Shown one piece after another: positions 19,842 to 29,150 of a DNA stretch of 29,366 nt. The notes beneath the pieces were generated by a model. That model did no database searches, was not told where the DNA came from, and was given only the letters and a program-made list of their open reading frames with translations. A program made the translations under genes and the position numbers. Source of the DNA: Isoetes engelmannii (Eukaryota > Streptophyta > Lycopodiopsida > Isoetales > Isoetaceae); NCBI GenBank assembly GCA_011763485.2, contig JAANSK020012245.1:1-29366 (forward strand), written 5' to 3'. Each line of letters opens with the position of its first letter. Position 1 is the stretch's first letter.

Positions 19842-21944
19842 AGATATCTACACAATACAATACATTCTTTTCAACTACATTGTGGCCACGGAAGGCTTGC
19901 ATTGTAACAAGGTCTCTAATCAAAATTGTGCTATTTTAAAATTAGACTTCAAATGTGTCTATGATATTGTTCAATAGGATTTCTTAGAGCTGGCTCTCAC
20001 AAAATTTGGTTTTCATCCTAAATTGAGACTTCTCATCAATGGCCTAAACTCTATGGCCAATTCTGCTATGATAGTAAATGGATCTCCTACTAGTGTCTTT
20101 AAACTATCTCAGGAGTCAGACAAGAGTGCCCTCTGGCACCTTATTTGTTTTTAGTGGTTGCTGATATGCTAACCAGAGTCATTGATTACTATCAACCTAA
20201 GGTCTTGATCACTGGCTTAAAGCTTCCAAACAATGTTGACTATGCTACTATATCTCAATATGCATATGATATTTTTGTTTACTTGACTCCAGTGTGGCTA
20301 ATGTTGAGTTATTCTTAGACATTATATCTCAATTCTCTGCAATCTCAGGTGTCTCTTTTAATCTTCATAAAAGTGTGGTGATTGGTGATACTAATCAAAA
20401 TTTTATCTCTGGTATCCAAGTAATTGGCACCTGGCAGGCTTTCAAGCTTCTAGACATGCCTCTCTCCTTGGAATCCTAGCAAAAAGGTCTCTGGAATCCA
20501 ATCTTAAAAAGGCTCAAGAAAAAGTTAAACAACTACAGAAACCGCCTCATTTTTGCAGGAAGAACTCTGATTACAAATGCAGTCTTGACAAGCTCACATG
20601 TTTATTTTTCTTCTGCTCTGGTAGGTCTGAAAGCTATTTATCTTGAGCTTGAAAAGACCATAAGGAAATTCTTATGAGTGAGTCTCACTTAGTCAACTGG
20701 AACACTGTGGCTAGATCAAAGAAATATGATGGCCTTGGCTGTAGGGATTTTTACCTGCAAGCTTGCTCTTTGGTAGGGAAATATATCTAGTGAACTTTAA
20801 ATGGTGATAAATCAGTTGCCTCCATCTTCATTAAATACCGGCTTAACAAATCACGTATAGTATGCCACCTAACTATAAAGTATTCTTTCCCATACTCTTC
20901 TTTCAATGATCTCATCCCTAGTTTAAACACTTCTTCTCTGATGTGCAACGTCATTAAAGCCTGGAATAATGTTAATAATTGCTTTGATCATACTGACATT
21001 CAGAATGCTCATATGAACACTTCTCTATTTTGGTCTCCAATTTTCAGAAGTGCTAATGATCAAGTTTTGGCTATCAAAACATCCAAGAATTTATAGAAAA
21101 TGGACATTTAGGGGCTTCTATCAGATCAAGGATTTTTTCAAAAACAATAACATCATATCTTGGACTCGGCTGAGGTCTATTATGCAGGGTACCTCAAGTG
21201 ACAAAAAGACTTACCATTATATAAGAGACATTCTTGTTAATTTCAAGAATCAGAATGTTCCAAATCAATCTTTGAATTGGAATCTCAGTCTCTTCCTTCT
21301 AAATTTTAAGGACTCTCCTCTGAAGCTTCTTACAAATGGTTTCTATCTGAAATAGAGTGTGTCTCTTTATTTAAAAATGTGTGGAACTCATTTTGCCCTC
21401 CAAAAATCTCCTTCTTCATCTAGCTTATTGCTCACAAAACTGTAGCCAATGTTACACCTATTTCTATGAGATATCAAAATGTTTCCCCTATTTGTAAATC
21501 TAGTTGCCTCTTTTATTTGTAAATCTAGTTGCCTTAAAGAGGAGACCATGGAGCATATTTTCTGTTCTAAGCTAACTCCTTTTCGGGAATGGTTCTCAAC
21601 TAAGCTTGGGATACATTTTCACAACTTCAATATTCCTAATCTGCTAAAAATTATCTAGAACAATGATCCCTTTGCTAGCTTCTTAATATTCATTGCTCTT
21701 TGAAATATTTGGAAGGCAGAATTAGGATTGTGTATGGTGGTAAAAAATTTTTCTACTTTTTGGATCGATGCATTTTCAATTTGACATTGAGGATATTGCT
21801 ACAACTCACAAGAGAAAATGCTATGATTATGAGAAAGTTGGGACGCTATTGGATCTTTCAAGGGTGCTTTTGTTTTGAATTTCAATGTTGTCAATTCTAA
21901 TACCCCCTTTGCTGATGATTTTGATAGAATACTTGGAGTTTCTC

Positions 21945-22135
21945 AGAGGTGAAGGCAGCTCGAGGTTTGACAACAATTCAGACTTTTATGAAGCATCTTT
22001 ATACAAGGAAACTCCACCAATACATGCAGTGGCTCTTCCACCTCCAAATGCTAGTACAGAGCAGATCCGATATTATATGGCAAGAGCAAGAAGCAATGAT
22101 ACTGTATGGGCCAAGTTATACTGCAGAGAAATTGT
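21945..22135 (+). other. Unrecognised exon-like open segment inside the L1 3' region
   Basis: In the frame open from 21885, the stretch GEGSSRFDNNSDFYEAS, then TPPIHAVALPPPNASTEQIR, then ARARSNDTVWAKLYCREIVQ reads like a real protein. It does not resemble the L1 RNase H expected here. It is preceded by TTTCTCAG and ends at GTGCAG, after which the frame becomes hydrophobic and unconvincing. It could be a captured host exon or an unusual L1 C-terminus. I do not recognise the family. Confidence 0.4.
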
Positions 22136-22840
22136 GCAGTTGTATTTCCTTTTTGAATTCATATTTTTCTATCATTTCTCCATGACAAATAGACAATTGA
22201 ATAGAACAGGGAGTACTATTTTTCATAAAATGCTGGAAGATTTATATGGAACACTTATCATGTTGGTGGCAAATGACAGCCCCACCAATCGTTTCATTGA
22301 AAATGGCACAGAGAACATTAGCTACCAGTTTGGCTCAAAAAAGGATTTCTATTAGGTGTACAATTCCATCTTCGAGTCATTATTGTAGTCATAACTCCAT
22401 ATTCCTCACTCTATCACCTCAAATCCACTCTTTACATCATCATATCCATATCCACTTCCTCGGTTTGGCTAGTGCTCAATATCAAGCGCTAGCTTGCTCA
22501 ACATTTTCTCTAATATGTTCTTTACAGGTATGCAATGTAGCTGCTTGGATGCTTTTTGGATTCTACTTTTACTTATGATTCCATTTTTCAAAAATCAAGG
22601 AAGCATATTACTGTGCACCAGATCCAGTTACTTCCATCTTCCTAAACAACTCTTTGTGTTGCTGCTCTTCATCGACTAAAGTTATCTCAATAATTTTGGT
22701 TGTTTCATAAACTTTTCACTCACTTGCATTTCTCTATTGGCTCTGAACTTTTATAACAGTTGGCTTCATTTTATATAAGTTTGACTTTATGTCACTTATC
22801 TTCTGCTTTCATATAGCAGAGTTTGTATGATTTACTGTGA
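22136..22840 (+). other. Presumed L1 3' non-coding region
   Basis: Overlapping short frames without domain signatures lie between the exon-like segment and the A-tail at 22850-22882. I see no other feature. Confidence 0.35.
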
Positions 22841-22884
22841 TTAATGGAAAAAAAAATCTCTTACCTTTCAAAAAAAAAACAAAA

Positions 22885-23290
22885 ATAGTGTAATCAAAAG
22901 ACATAAATCCTTGGCTACCATAGTAGCAACACGCATTCGATAAAAATTGTCCAAAGGGATAACCACACAAGTCTGACATAGCTACTTTATGCCCCACATT
23001 GTATGTCTGAAACATCCCTAGGATGACTTGACAATAGGGACATGACTACACTAGTCCATGCAGTAGGGCGAGGCTAGCTTTCAGAAATTATAAGAGTTAA
23101 TGCCTTAACTTCTGTCTCGAGACCAAGACCTATAACATTGGTTTTGATCTGTGAATCTTGAAGAGCATTATTGCAAGCTCCAAGCATTCACCCTCTGTAG
23201 GCCAGTATTTAGCAGATTAACCAAAACAACTGCCCATTGACTTCACAAATCAAAAGTACCAAGAAGAGACTTGAAATAACATTTTAAGAA
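22885..23290 (-). mobile_element. Minus-strand L1 RNase H fragment
   Basis: On the minus strand, ICEVNGQLFWLI (about 23255-23215) is followed by NALQDSQIKTNVIGLGLETE and VKALTLIISES (about 23170-23080). This fits the RNase H core helix and the strand with the catalytic acidic residue (ETE where E-T-D is usual) in plant L1-linked RNase H. Stops and frame changes interrupt it. No tail was seen on the 3' (left) side because the preceding plus-strand L1 A-tail abuts it at 22882. Confidence 0.5.
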
Positions 23291-23461
23291 ACCACAACAA
23301 CATCCCTGCAACAACTTTTCCTCATAATGTAAAGATCAATTTGCTTCCATTCTGCTCCCTCAGCCTATCAGAGCCTGACACGTGCCCATCTTTCTTTGCC
23401 AAGAATGTAACGCAAATTCTTTTGCCGCTCGATCATCTATCTTGCATTATGTTTACCTACT

Positions 23462-23545
23462 CCATTTTCGTTGCACTCTGTTCCATTTGCCTTACATTCT
23501 GCTCCACTTACCTTGCATTCTGCTCCATTTACCTTACATTCTCTC
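23462..23545 (+). repeat. Four 21-bp tandem repeats
   Basis: Units CCATTTGCCTTACATTCTGC(T) and close variants start at 23462, 23483, 23504 and 23525. The 21-bp period keeps frame, so both overlapping open frames across it show a seven-residue repeat (for example ICLTFCS, TYLAFCS, IYLTFS). No protein family is evident, so this is probably a non-coding minisatellite. Confidence 0.88.
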
Positions 23546-23599
23546 GATTTTACATGTTACAGAATCGCAGAATGGAAGCAAAATTGATCTTCGCATTAA

Positions 23600-23748
23600 G
23601 GGAATGTCTGTTTGCTTGATATTCCTTGTGTGGAAACAATGTCGATGCTGCGGAGGCATTGTTGACTTGACGCACAGGGAATGTCAAGCAAACAGACGTT
23701 CCGGCATTGTTGACACACAGGGAATGTCAAGAAAACAGACATTCCCTG
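23600..23748. repeat. Fold-back repeat with GGAATGTC core and a duplicated arm
   Basis: Arm 1 (23600-23630) reads GGGAATGTCTGTTTGCTTGA and onward. Its near-complement lies at 23673-23702 (CACAGGGAATGTCAAGCAAA onward). A second copy of the downstream arm (23714-23748) follows, each preceded by GGCATTGTTGAC. The stem is about 30 bp with a 42-nt loop for the first pairing. It resembles a small fold-back or MITE remnant. No target-site duplication was found. Confidence 0.75.
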
Positions 23749-23819
23749 ATACAAAAATAGAAGGATCGTCCTTCTTAATGGACCTTCCTAAACAACAGCT
23801 CAACAACAGGATCACGCTT

Positions 23820-24029
23820 TAAAATTATGTTGTGGATAAAGTATGGTAATGGCCGTGGACTTCTACCTATGGAAACGACTCAAAACTTGTTTGGAGTGCT
23901 TTTTTGACTTGTATAGGGGGCCTTAATTAAGGGCTTGGACAAGTTTAAAGAACATCTCTAAACTGTGTCCACAGGTGCTGTATTGAATGCCACCATATTA
24001 TTGTACAATATGCCAGCATACTTATTACT
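23820..24029. other. No feature recognised
   Basis: Non-coding spacer without repeat or gene signature between the fold-back repeat and the retroposon 3' end. Confidence 0.4.
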
Positions 24030-24185
24030 GCCAAGGTTTTTCCCTCGAAAACCCTTAGGGGCGGGGGTTTTCTAATCTTGACAGTAATCGGCTTGCTGCT
24101 GTCTTTGTTTAGGTCCCATAGGCCAATTGGTCTCCCTGGACGATAAAAAATCTATTATATTTCTATTCTATTCTATTCTAAATAG
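24030..24185 (+). mobile_element. Retroposon 3' end with (TTCTA)n tail
   Basis: A GC-rich stretch (AGGGGCGGGGGTTTTC, about 24056) leads into CCCATAGGCCAATTGGTCTC, GGACGATAAAAAATC and a (TTCTA)n tail ending near 24182. The last 70 bp match the short minus-strand insertion at 19777-19841. A pentanucleotide tail instead of poly(A) is typical of RTE-like LINEs and their SINEs. The 5' limit is uncertain. Confidence 0.55.
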
Positions 24186-24993
24186 TGCTGTTATAAATGA
24201 AGGTGGTTGTTCATCCCATGAATAAAGACATCAAGGCTTCTCCTTTCTTTTTCTCTTTTCTTCAGCCTAATCTCGACCCTGCCCATAACCTGATTTCTAG
24301 GCTATCCATGGTAGGTCGTTCTTGACGTGGAGTTGGCCTCTACATTTGGATATCCAGTAAGCAGATTAGACGGGGGAGAAAATTAAAAATAGTCAAGAAA
24401 CGTGAGGAACGCAGCTTTGAAATGACGTATCCAGAGGCTGGAAGTGAGCCAAGTAGATTGTTCTTCAGTTTTTCATAAGGCATTTTTTTACAAGGCATTT
24501 GATCAGTCCTTGAAGATGTTTTAAAATGACGTCAATCACTACGGGATCAGCATAGGTAAGCACCATATGACATGCCTTTACCTTTTTAGTTTCTTTGGCC
24601 CTAGCATCTTTCTTTCTTTTGACATGAAAATGCTGGAGGACATTAAAAACTATGTGGGCGTTGATCCTTTAAGGCCCTGGATAAGATAGACATTAGATTG
24701 CTTTAAGCTTTGTTACAACGATTATTTACAGTTCTTGTTGTAGATGCATAAAATGGATGAAGGATTCCGGAATGAAGTCTGAAATGATACCATTATAGGC
24801 ACTACTTAGATGCCACTCAGAGGCCCTTGTGTTGGAGTAGCAAAACAACCCGAATAAACAGACAATTCTTAGCATTCTCATCTTGGCCTTCAATATAAAA
24901 AAAAAGTAAGTCAAATTATAAGTGTGTCAGCAGTTTCAAGACAAATATGTGCATTATCAGACAAACAAAAAAGCCTCGCAAAAGAATTATTGA
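24186..24993. other. No gene recognised
   Basis: Non-coding sequence between the retroposon tail and the PPR pseudogene. One minus-strand open frame (24726-24914) has no family signature. Confidence 0.4.
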
Positions 24994-24999
24994 TTGTGC

Positions 25000-25990
25000 T
25001 TCCATCGCAGTGAAATATTTGTTCTTCTGCCTTTTATGCTTGCCTCGTTAGGGAGTATGGCAATACAAATTCACACTGCCAATACAAATTCACTAGCACA
25101 AGGTAAATTACTCCAACTCTATGTTGTATATACTTATAGAAGTGATAGATTTTTGAAGAATCTTCTTGTGGAGATGTATGTTAAATGTGGAGCTCTGGAT
25201 GATGCTGGTCATGTACTTGACAGAATCCTTGAGCACAATGTATCTTGGAATACCATGATTGGAGGATATGCTCGACATGATCAACAAAAGCAAGGCATTC
25301 AAATTTTCAGGCATGTGCATGATATAGATCCTGACAGGTTTATTTATATTATTCTTCTTAATCTCTGCTCATGCCCAACATCTTTATCCAATGGAAGATG
25401 GATACATGCCCACATGTTGAAAAGTGGACATGAATTGGAAATTGCAGTTCCTAATGCACTTATCTGTGCATATGGTAAATGCGGTGGCATCTAGGATGCT
25501 TGGAGAAGCTTTGTATATGCATGAACCAAATATAATTTCATGGAACAGGATGATTGGAGCATGTATGCAGAATGACTATTCTAATGAGGGCATGTAGCTC
25601 TTTATCCAAATGAAGCAAGAGGACAAAATTCCAATCAAGTTTGCTTATATCAATATCCTGAATGCATGCACCAAACTAGCTGCAACTGCCAAAGGGAAAT
25701 GACTATATGCCTGTATCTTGGACTGTAATTTAGCCGTGGATCTTATTTGAGGACACGTCTTGTTCATATGTATGCAAAGTGTGGTAGCAGAATGATGCAA
25801 GACTCTTGTTTTCTGGAATGCATTGTCAAAATGTGGTCTCTTGGAATGCTATATAATTGCAGCATTTGGGAAAAATGACCATATACTTGACTTTTATGAG
25901 CTATGCAGCGTGAAAAGGTAATGCCAGGCATAGTTACATGGATAAACATGGTTGAATCTTCTTTTTGCCTTGTCCTTGCTTGCACCCTTT
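25000..25990 (+). pseudogene. PLS-type pentatricopeptide repeat (PPR) pseudogene
   Basis: PPR proteins bind organellar RNA and direct editing or processing in plastids and mitochondria. The open part carries GKLLQLYVVYT, LVEMYVKCGALDDA, NVSWNTMIGGYAR (about 25237-25275), DPDRFIYIILLNLC, then GRWIHAHMLKSGHE and ALICAYGKCG, the typical P-L-S spacing. A TAG at 25492-25494 ends that frame. Further motifs occur downstream in other frames: NIISWNRMIGACMQND (about 25529), NILNACTKLAA (about 25654), VHMYAKCGS (about 25763) and a last weak repeat near 25900. A 19-bp tandem duplication at 25062-25099 (AATACAAATTCAC twice) breaks the frame near the N-terminal end. No transit peptide, E or DYW domain is visible. 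At least four or five disruptions make this a dead copy of a large plant family. Confidence 0.88.
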
Positions 25991-26419
25991 AAGCAATATG
26001 ATATAATTTTAGATTTTCTCTTCTTCTATGTACTATTTGAGACCAAGAACCAAGGTTAGTTATCTTTTATCTGTCTTTTGCTCTATTGTTTTGAACATGG
26101 GCTGCTAGTTAACATTTGGTATTTCGACATGCCATCTACAAGCATTTGTTTGCTTCATAGTGTTAGCTTCTGCAAATAAGCTTTCATCAAGGGAATGAGC
26201 TTGCATTCAATTTTTTCTTTATTTCCTGCTTGATATTGCCGTACGTAAACATGCATGCCAATGTGTTCATGATTATATAAGCTGGTATTCAAAGATATCG
26301 AGGTACAAATCTTAGAACGTATTTAGCCATTGTTAAATTGAAACCATATCTGGTGCAGCTGCATGACATTTTGAAGGTGCAACGCATGAATTGCGTTTAG
26401 GTAATGTTTGGTTTATTGG
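25991..26419. other. Spacer without a recognised gene
   Basis: AT-rich sequence between the PPR and UBP14-type pseudogenes. It could hold decayed intron or exon sequence of the latter, but I see no exon I can support. Confidence 0.35.
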
Positions 26420-26424
26420 GGGCA

Positions 26425-27786
26425 TTGCTCATCATTTGGAAAAGTAAAATATACGAAGAAAGAAGCAAATGCACAATCTTTGAGTATTCCTATGGAGACA
26501 GCTGTGAACCAAAGGTATTTTGATTATCATATTCCAATTGTGACATACAAATTCTTGAATATTCAATTACTTGTAGGAGAGGTTGAGGCATCTGAGAAAC
26601 GAAGGATTTTGAGAGAACAAACTGTCGAGAAAGTGTAAGATTTATTTGTGCTAGAAGGCAGGAAAGCAGTGCAATCAATATTACAAGACAAAGTTGTCAA
26701 GTTGTGGGAAGTTGTCATGTTGTCAAGCTGTCAAGTTGCTCTACCTTGCATTGTCCTGAGGATAGAATATGCTGGTAATATGAATTCTCTTGTTTGACAG
26801 ATGTGATGAAGTCATTGTTCGTCCAAGAGTTCCTTTGATAGCCTGCTTGCAAAGCTTCTTGGAAGTTGAGTTCTACAATAGTGCAATTAATGGGAGAACA
26901 GCAATGAAGTGAGAGCCTAATCTATTGATCTATGTTGACCTGGACCATGCTGAGTAAAATGTTTCTGATGTTTCAGGACAACAAGACTAGCAACATTTCT
27001 ACAATACTTGGTCTTACACATGCTAAAATTTGATTGCTCAATAATGTTGCCTGCGTTCCTCGAAAACTTGGTGAGGTTATCCCTCATTTGTCTCTACTGT
27101 TAGCAGGAAACAGCTATTATATTTGCAGATAAATGTGAATGTCGCTCCCCCTTTTTTTAGCATGCATGTTTCTCAAGTATTAACTCGTCTATCAAAAGTT
27201 TTAAGCATTACCCCTCAAATAATCACATCCCTATGAAGCCAGAGATCGACATTGGGCCCATGTCGAGCAACAATGCATTTGCAATAGAATATTTGCATGT
27301 TTTTGGCACTTAAAGACTTCAGTTTAGACAGCCAACTGTTACTTGCTAATCTTATACAAATGGCAATGTGAGGATTGAGGAAATTGTAATTGTTGTTTCC
27401 TTTCATATCCACTTTTACTGTGTGTTCAGTAGTGTTGGCAATTAAGAACCTGAACTGCCACATAAAATCTAGGTACAAGCCCTATGGATACGATTAATGT
27501 AGTGGTTCACCGTGCAACTTGAACTACCAGATGGTTCTAGAAGTGAGTTTATACATGCCAGTTTACTAAAATTAGTTTTTTATACGATGTTTACTTATGT
27601 CTTGCTTTTTGAATGGGCACATCCACGCAATACGAACATTATGTTGTACATTTACTTAAAGAGGGCCGTTGGGTAATCTATAATGATTGCAAGGTTGCCT
27701 TGTCGAGAGACCCTCCTAAGAATATGGGCTACCTCTATATTTTTGAACGCGATGTTTTACCCCCAGTTTTGTGTCTGTGGGGATAA
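26425..27786 (+). pseudogene. UBP14: UBP14/USP5-type ubiquitin-specific protease pseudogene with introns
   Basis: UBP14 (animal USP5, isopeptidase T) takes apart free polyubiquitin chains. Exon pieces match its catalytic domain in order. The first (to 26514) has FGKVKYTKKEANAQSLSIPM. The second (26577-26634) has EVEASEKRRILREQ. The third (26801-26908) has CDEVIVRPRVPLIACLQSF and FYNSAINGRTAMK. The fourth (from 26977) has TTRLATFLQYLVLHMLKF, followed after a frame change by CVPRKL. The last exon, 27613-27786, has [20 protein letters not shown] then [20 protein letters not shown], the catalytic-His block. Introns 26635-26800 (GTAAGA...GACAG) and 26909-26976 (GTGAGA...TTCAG) join in phase; the first intron is one base out of phase. 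The Cys-box exons and both UBA domains are not seen, and the His block has Glu where GHYV usually has Gly. It is a partial genomic copy, not a processed one. Confidence 0.85.
27215..27478 (-). mobile_element. Possible minus-strand L1 fragment inside the UBP14-type intron
   Basis: A minus-strand frame of 87 residues is open. Its start, DFMWQFRFLIANT, resembles the zf-RVT AFMWQL..KYLAIN segment of the L1 at 18300, and the remainder (NSWLSKLKSLSAKNMQIFYC) has no clear motif. It lies between the KF exon and the last exon of the UBP14-type pseudogene. Assignment to L1 is weak. Confidence 0.3.
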
Positions 27787-27853
27787 TCTCCACAATTCCA
27801 TAAGGAAACAGAAAAAGCCACCCTTTTGGTAAGAACCTAGTTTTTATGGAATT

Positions 27854-28612
27854 TAAAGTAGAGCAAAAGGCAGTTATTATAAGAAACTTAATTTGTCCAT
27901 GTTAAATGGTCCAGAACTTTCTTCTATGTTCCCTAATCATTGCCCTTCTCGCTTTATTCGTCTGTTAGTCCTAATGGGCCTCCTATGTCTATTGTACAGT
28001 CCTCTCCTGCAGCTTTGTCTGCACCAGTTACATCTTCCTTCATGCAAGTTCCACTCCCAATGCCAAGTCTTGATGAGACTTGCGCTGATGCTATGCCTAC
28101 GCCAACTGCATCTCCCCCTTTGCAAGTTCCAGTCTCAATCTCAGGTACAAATGAGTCATATGCTATTGTTTATGCACCTCCACCCATTTCTTCAGTCCAA
28201 GATGGTGGGAGCCATTGGTCCTACAGCTATGGTGATGTCGTCAGTACAACCTCAAGAACCTTGGCAGGAGGTAAATTGGAAGCAGGCTGCCAAGAGAAAA
28301 GCTGTCGCTCCCTATGATCTTAATTGCAGAAACAAGAAGTCTCGTCCTCAAAGCATTGGGTGGTATGATAATCAGTTGTTAGTTGCTGATCCACAAGCTG
28401 TGGATAACATTGTACATGAGAGGTGATTAATCCTTCTTTATAGATTATGATCTTTTAAGAGGCTAAGGCTTCCAGGTAGCTTTGCTCAGAGGGTTCTTAT
28501 TCCCCACTGGGTTTTAAACCTGCACCTCGGCCTTGTGTACTGGTTACTTTGATTTTATGGTGAATATATATCTGGCATCCTTCAAGAAAAAAAATAAAGT
28601 AGAGCAAAAGGC
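27854..28612 (+). mobile_element. L1-derived short insertion with 18-bp TSD; ORF1-like tail joined to L1 3' end
   Basis: TAAAGTAGAGCAAAAGGC occurs at 27854-27871 and again at 28595-28612, flanking a 723-bp insert that ends in GAAAAAAAA. The last ~170 bp (TAAACCTGCACCTCGGCCTT, then TGAATATATATCTGGCATCC) have the look of a plant L1 3' end. The rest encodes a Pro/Ser-rich segment (TASPPLQVPVSISG and relatives, including an imperfect 28-residue repeat). In a neighbouring frame it encodes EPWQEVNWKQAAKRKAVAPY, ending IVHER-stop at 28426. This looks like an ORF1 C-terminus rather than ORF2, so most of ORF2 is missing. A frame change lies near 28190. The clean TSD suggests a fairly young insertion. 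Confidence 0.8.
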
Positions 28613-29150
28613 CCATGCACATAGCCCAACCATGGCCCTGCCAGTAGCTTGGATTCTAGCCTATGTCTTTTGCTCTATTGTAACCTCAAGTTAGAAGAAC
28701 TTGGGTACCTTGCTTGACACTTGTGATAGTTTTTGGCTTGATCTTGCTCGGCCACAGCCCCTGGCATGCCTTTTTGCTAGTTTTTTCTTTTATGTTTCTA
28801 ACAAGATAGGCGACGAAAATTTTAGTGGTCCCACTAAAATTTCTATTCTGGTGAGATCCTCTATCCGGCATGAGTAGGATGAGTTAGCTATTTAGTAGGC
28901 GTAGATTCGTCATTTTATAGTAGTTTATTGGCAGATAAAGGATTGGAAATGGCCAATCATCATTTTGTGGTTTGGGGCCTACCTATATTTTGGCCATTTG
29001 AGTTACGTGGATGAAGGCTAGTGACCAACAAAATAGTCAATTATAGCATTGAACACTACCACGCCCCCGGGCTGCTCTTCCACCTCCAGAAGTGGATGCC
29101 TCATGAACGTTGTCGCCCTTCGATGTGCCTGCACGGCCGGCTGCCATTGT
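28613..29150. other. No gene recognised; one short perfect palindrome
   Basis: Non-coding DNA. At 28817-28842 AAATTTTAGTGG and its exact complement are separated by TC, a 26-nt hairpin-capable site. No flanking duplication or U-run suggests what it does. Confidence 0.5.

Larger units (their letters stand above)
18657..20282 (+). repeat. Tandem duplication of a chimeric L1 segment (about 545 bp core)
   Basis: Copy A is 18657-19677 and copy B is 19678-20282. Both start CTTTGAGCTGC and contain the minus-strand L1 piece followed by the plus-strand RT piece, up to the YADD-box region. Copy A is longer because of the 465-bp inverted-repeat element plus its duplicated target. Copy B carries a short (TTCTA)n-tailed insertion. 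By eye the copies differ at about one base in 15-20. The head-to-head junction is therefore older than the duplication, and both insertions look younger. Confidence 0.88.
18801..22882 (+). mobile_element. Plus-strand L1 LINE (RT to 3' end), interrupted and internally duplicated
   Basis: The reverse transcriptase begins with NYVILKLDFKRVFD (about 18850-18890). It continues through RGVRQECPLAPYLF (19033-19074) and reaches the YADD box at about 19185-19194, where a DNA element interrupts it. After a duplicated segment, the second copy carries on: VSFNLHKSVV (about 20353), a post-RT region, zf-RVT (about 21400-21600, with ETMEHIFCS at about 21540-21570) and IWKAE near 21708. A probable 3' end lies at 22845-22882, with ATTAATGGAAAAAAAAATCT and ACCTTTC(A)10. 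A 25-bp tandem duplication (TATTTGTAAATCTAGTTGCC..., 21489 and 21514) shifts the zf-RVT frame. Endonuclease and ORF1 are absent. Many stops show that it is dead. Confidence 0.78.

Noticed and set aside
22850-22882. A-runs as the tail of an element to the right
   Set aside because: Sequence to the right is a minus-strand L1 fragment, so these A-runs fit the 3' end of the plus-strand L1 on the left.
26690-26745. Short (GTTGTCAAG)-like repeat inside the UBP14-type intron
   Set aside because: Only a few imperfect units, with no sign of function beyond intron sequence.
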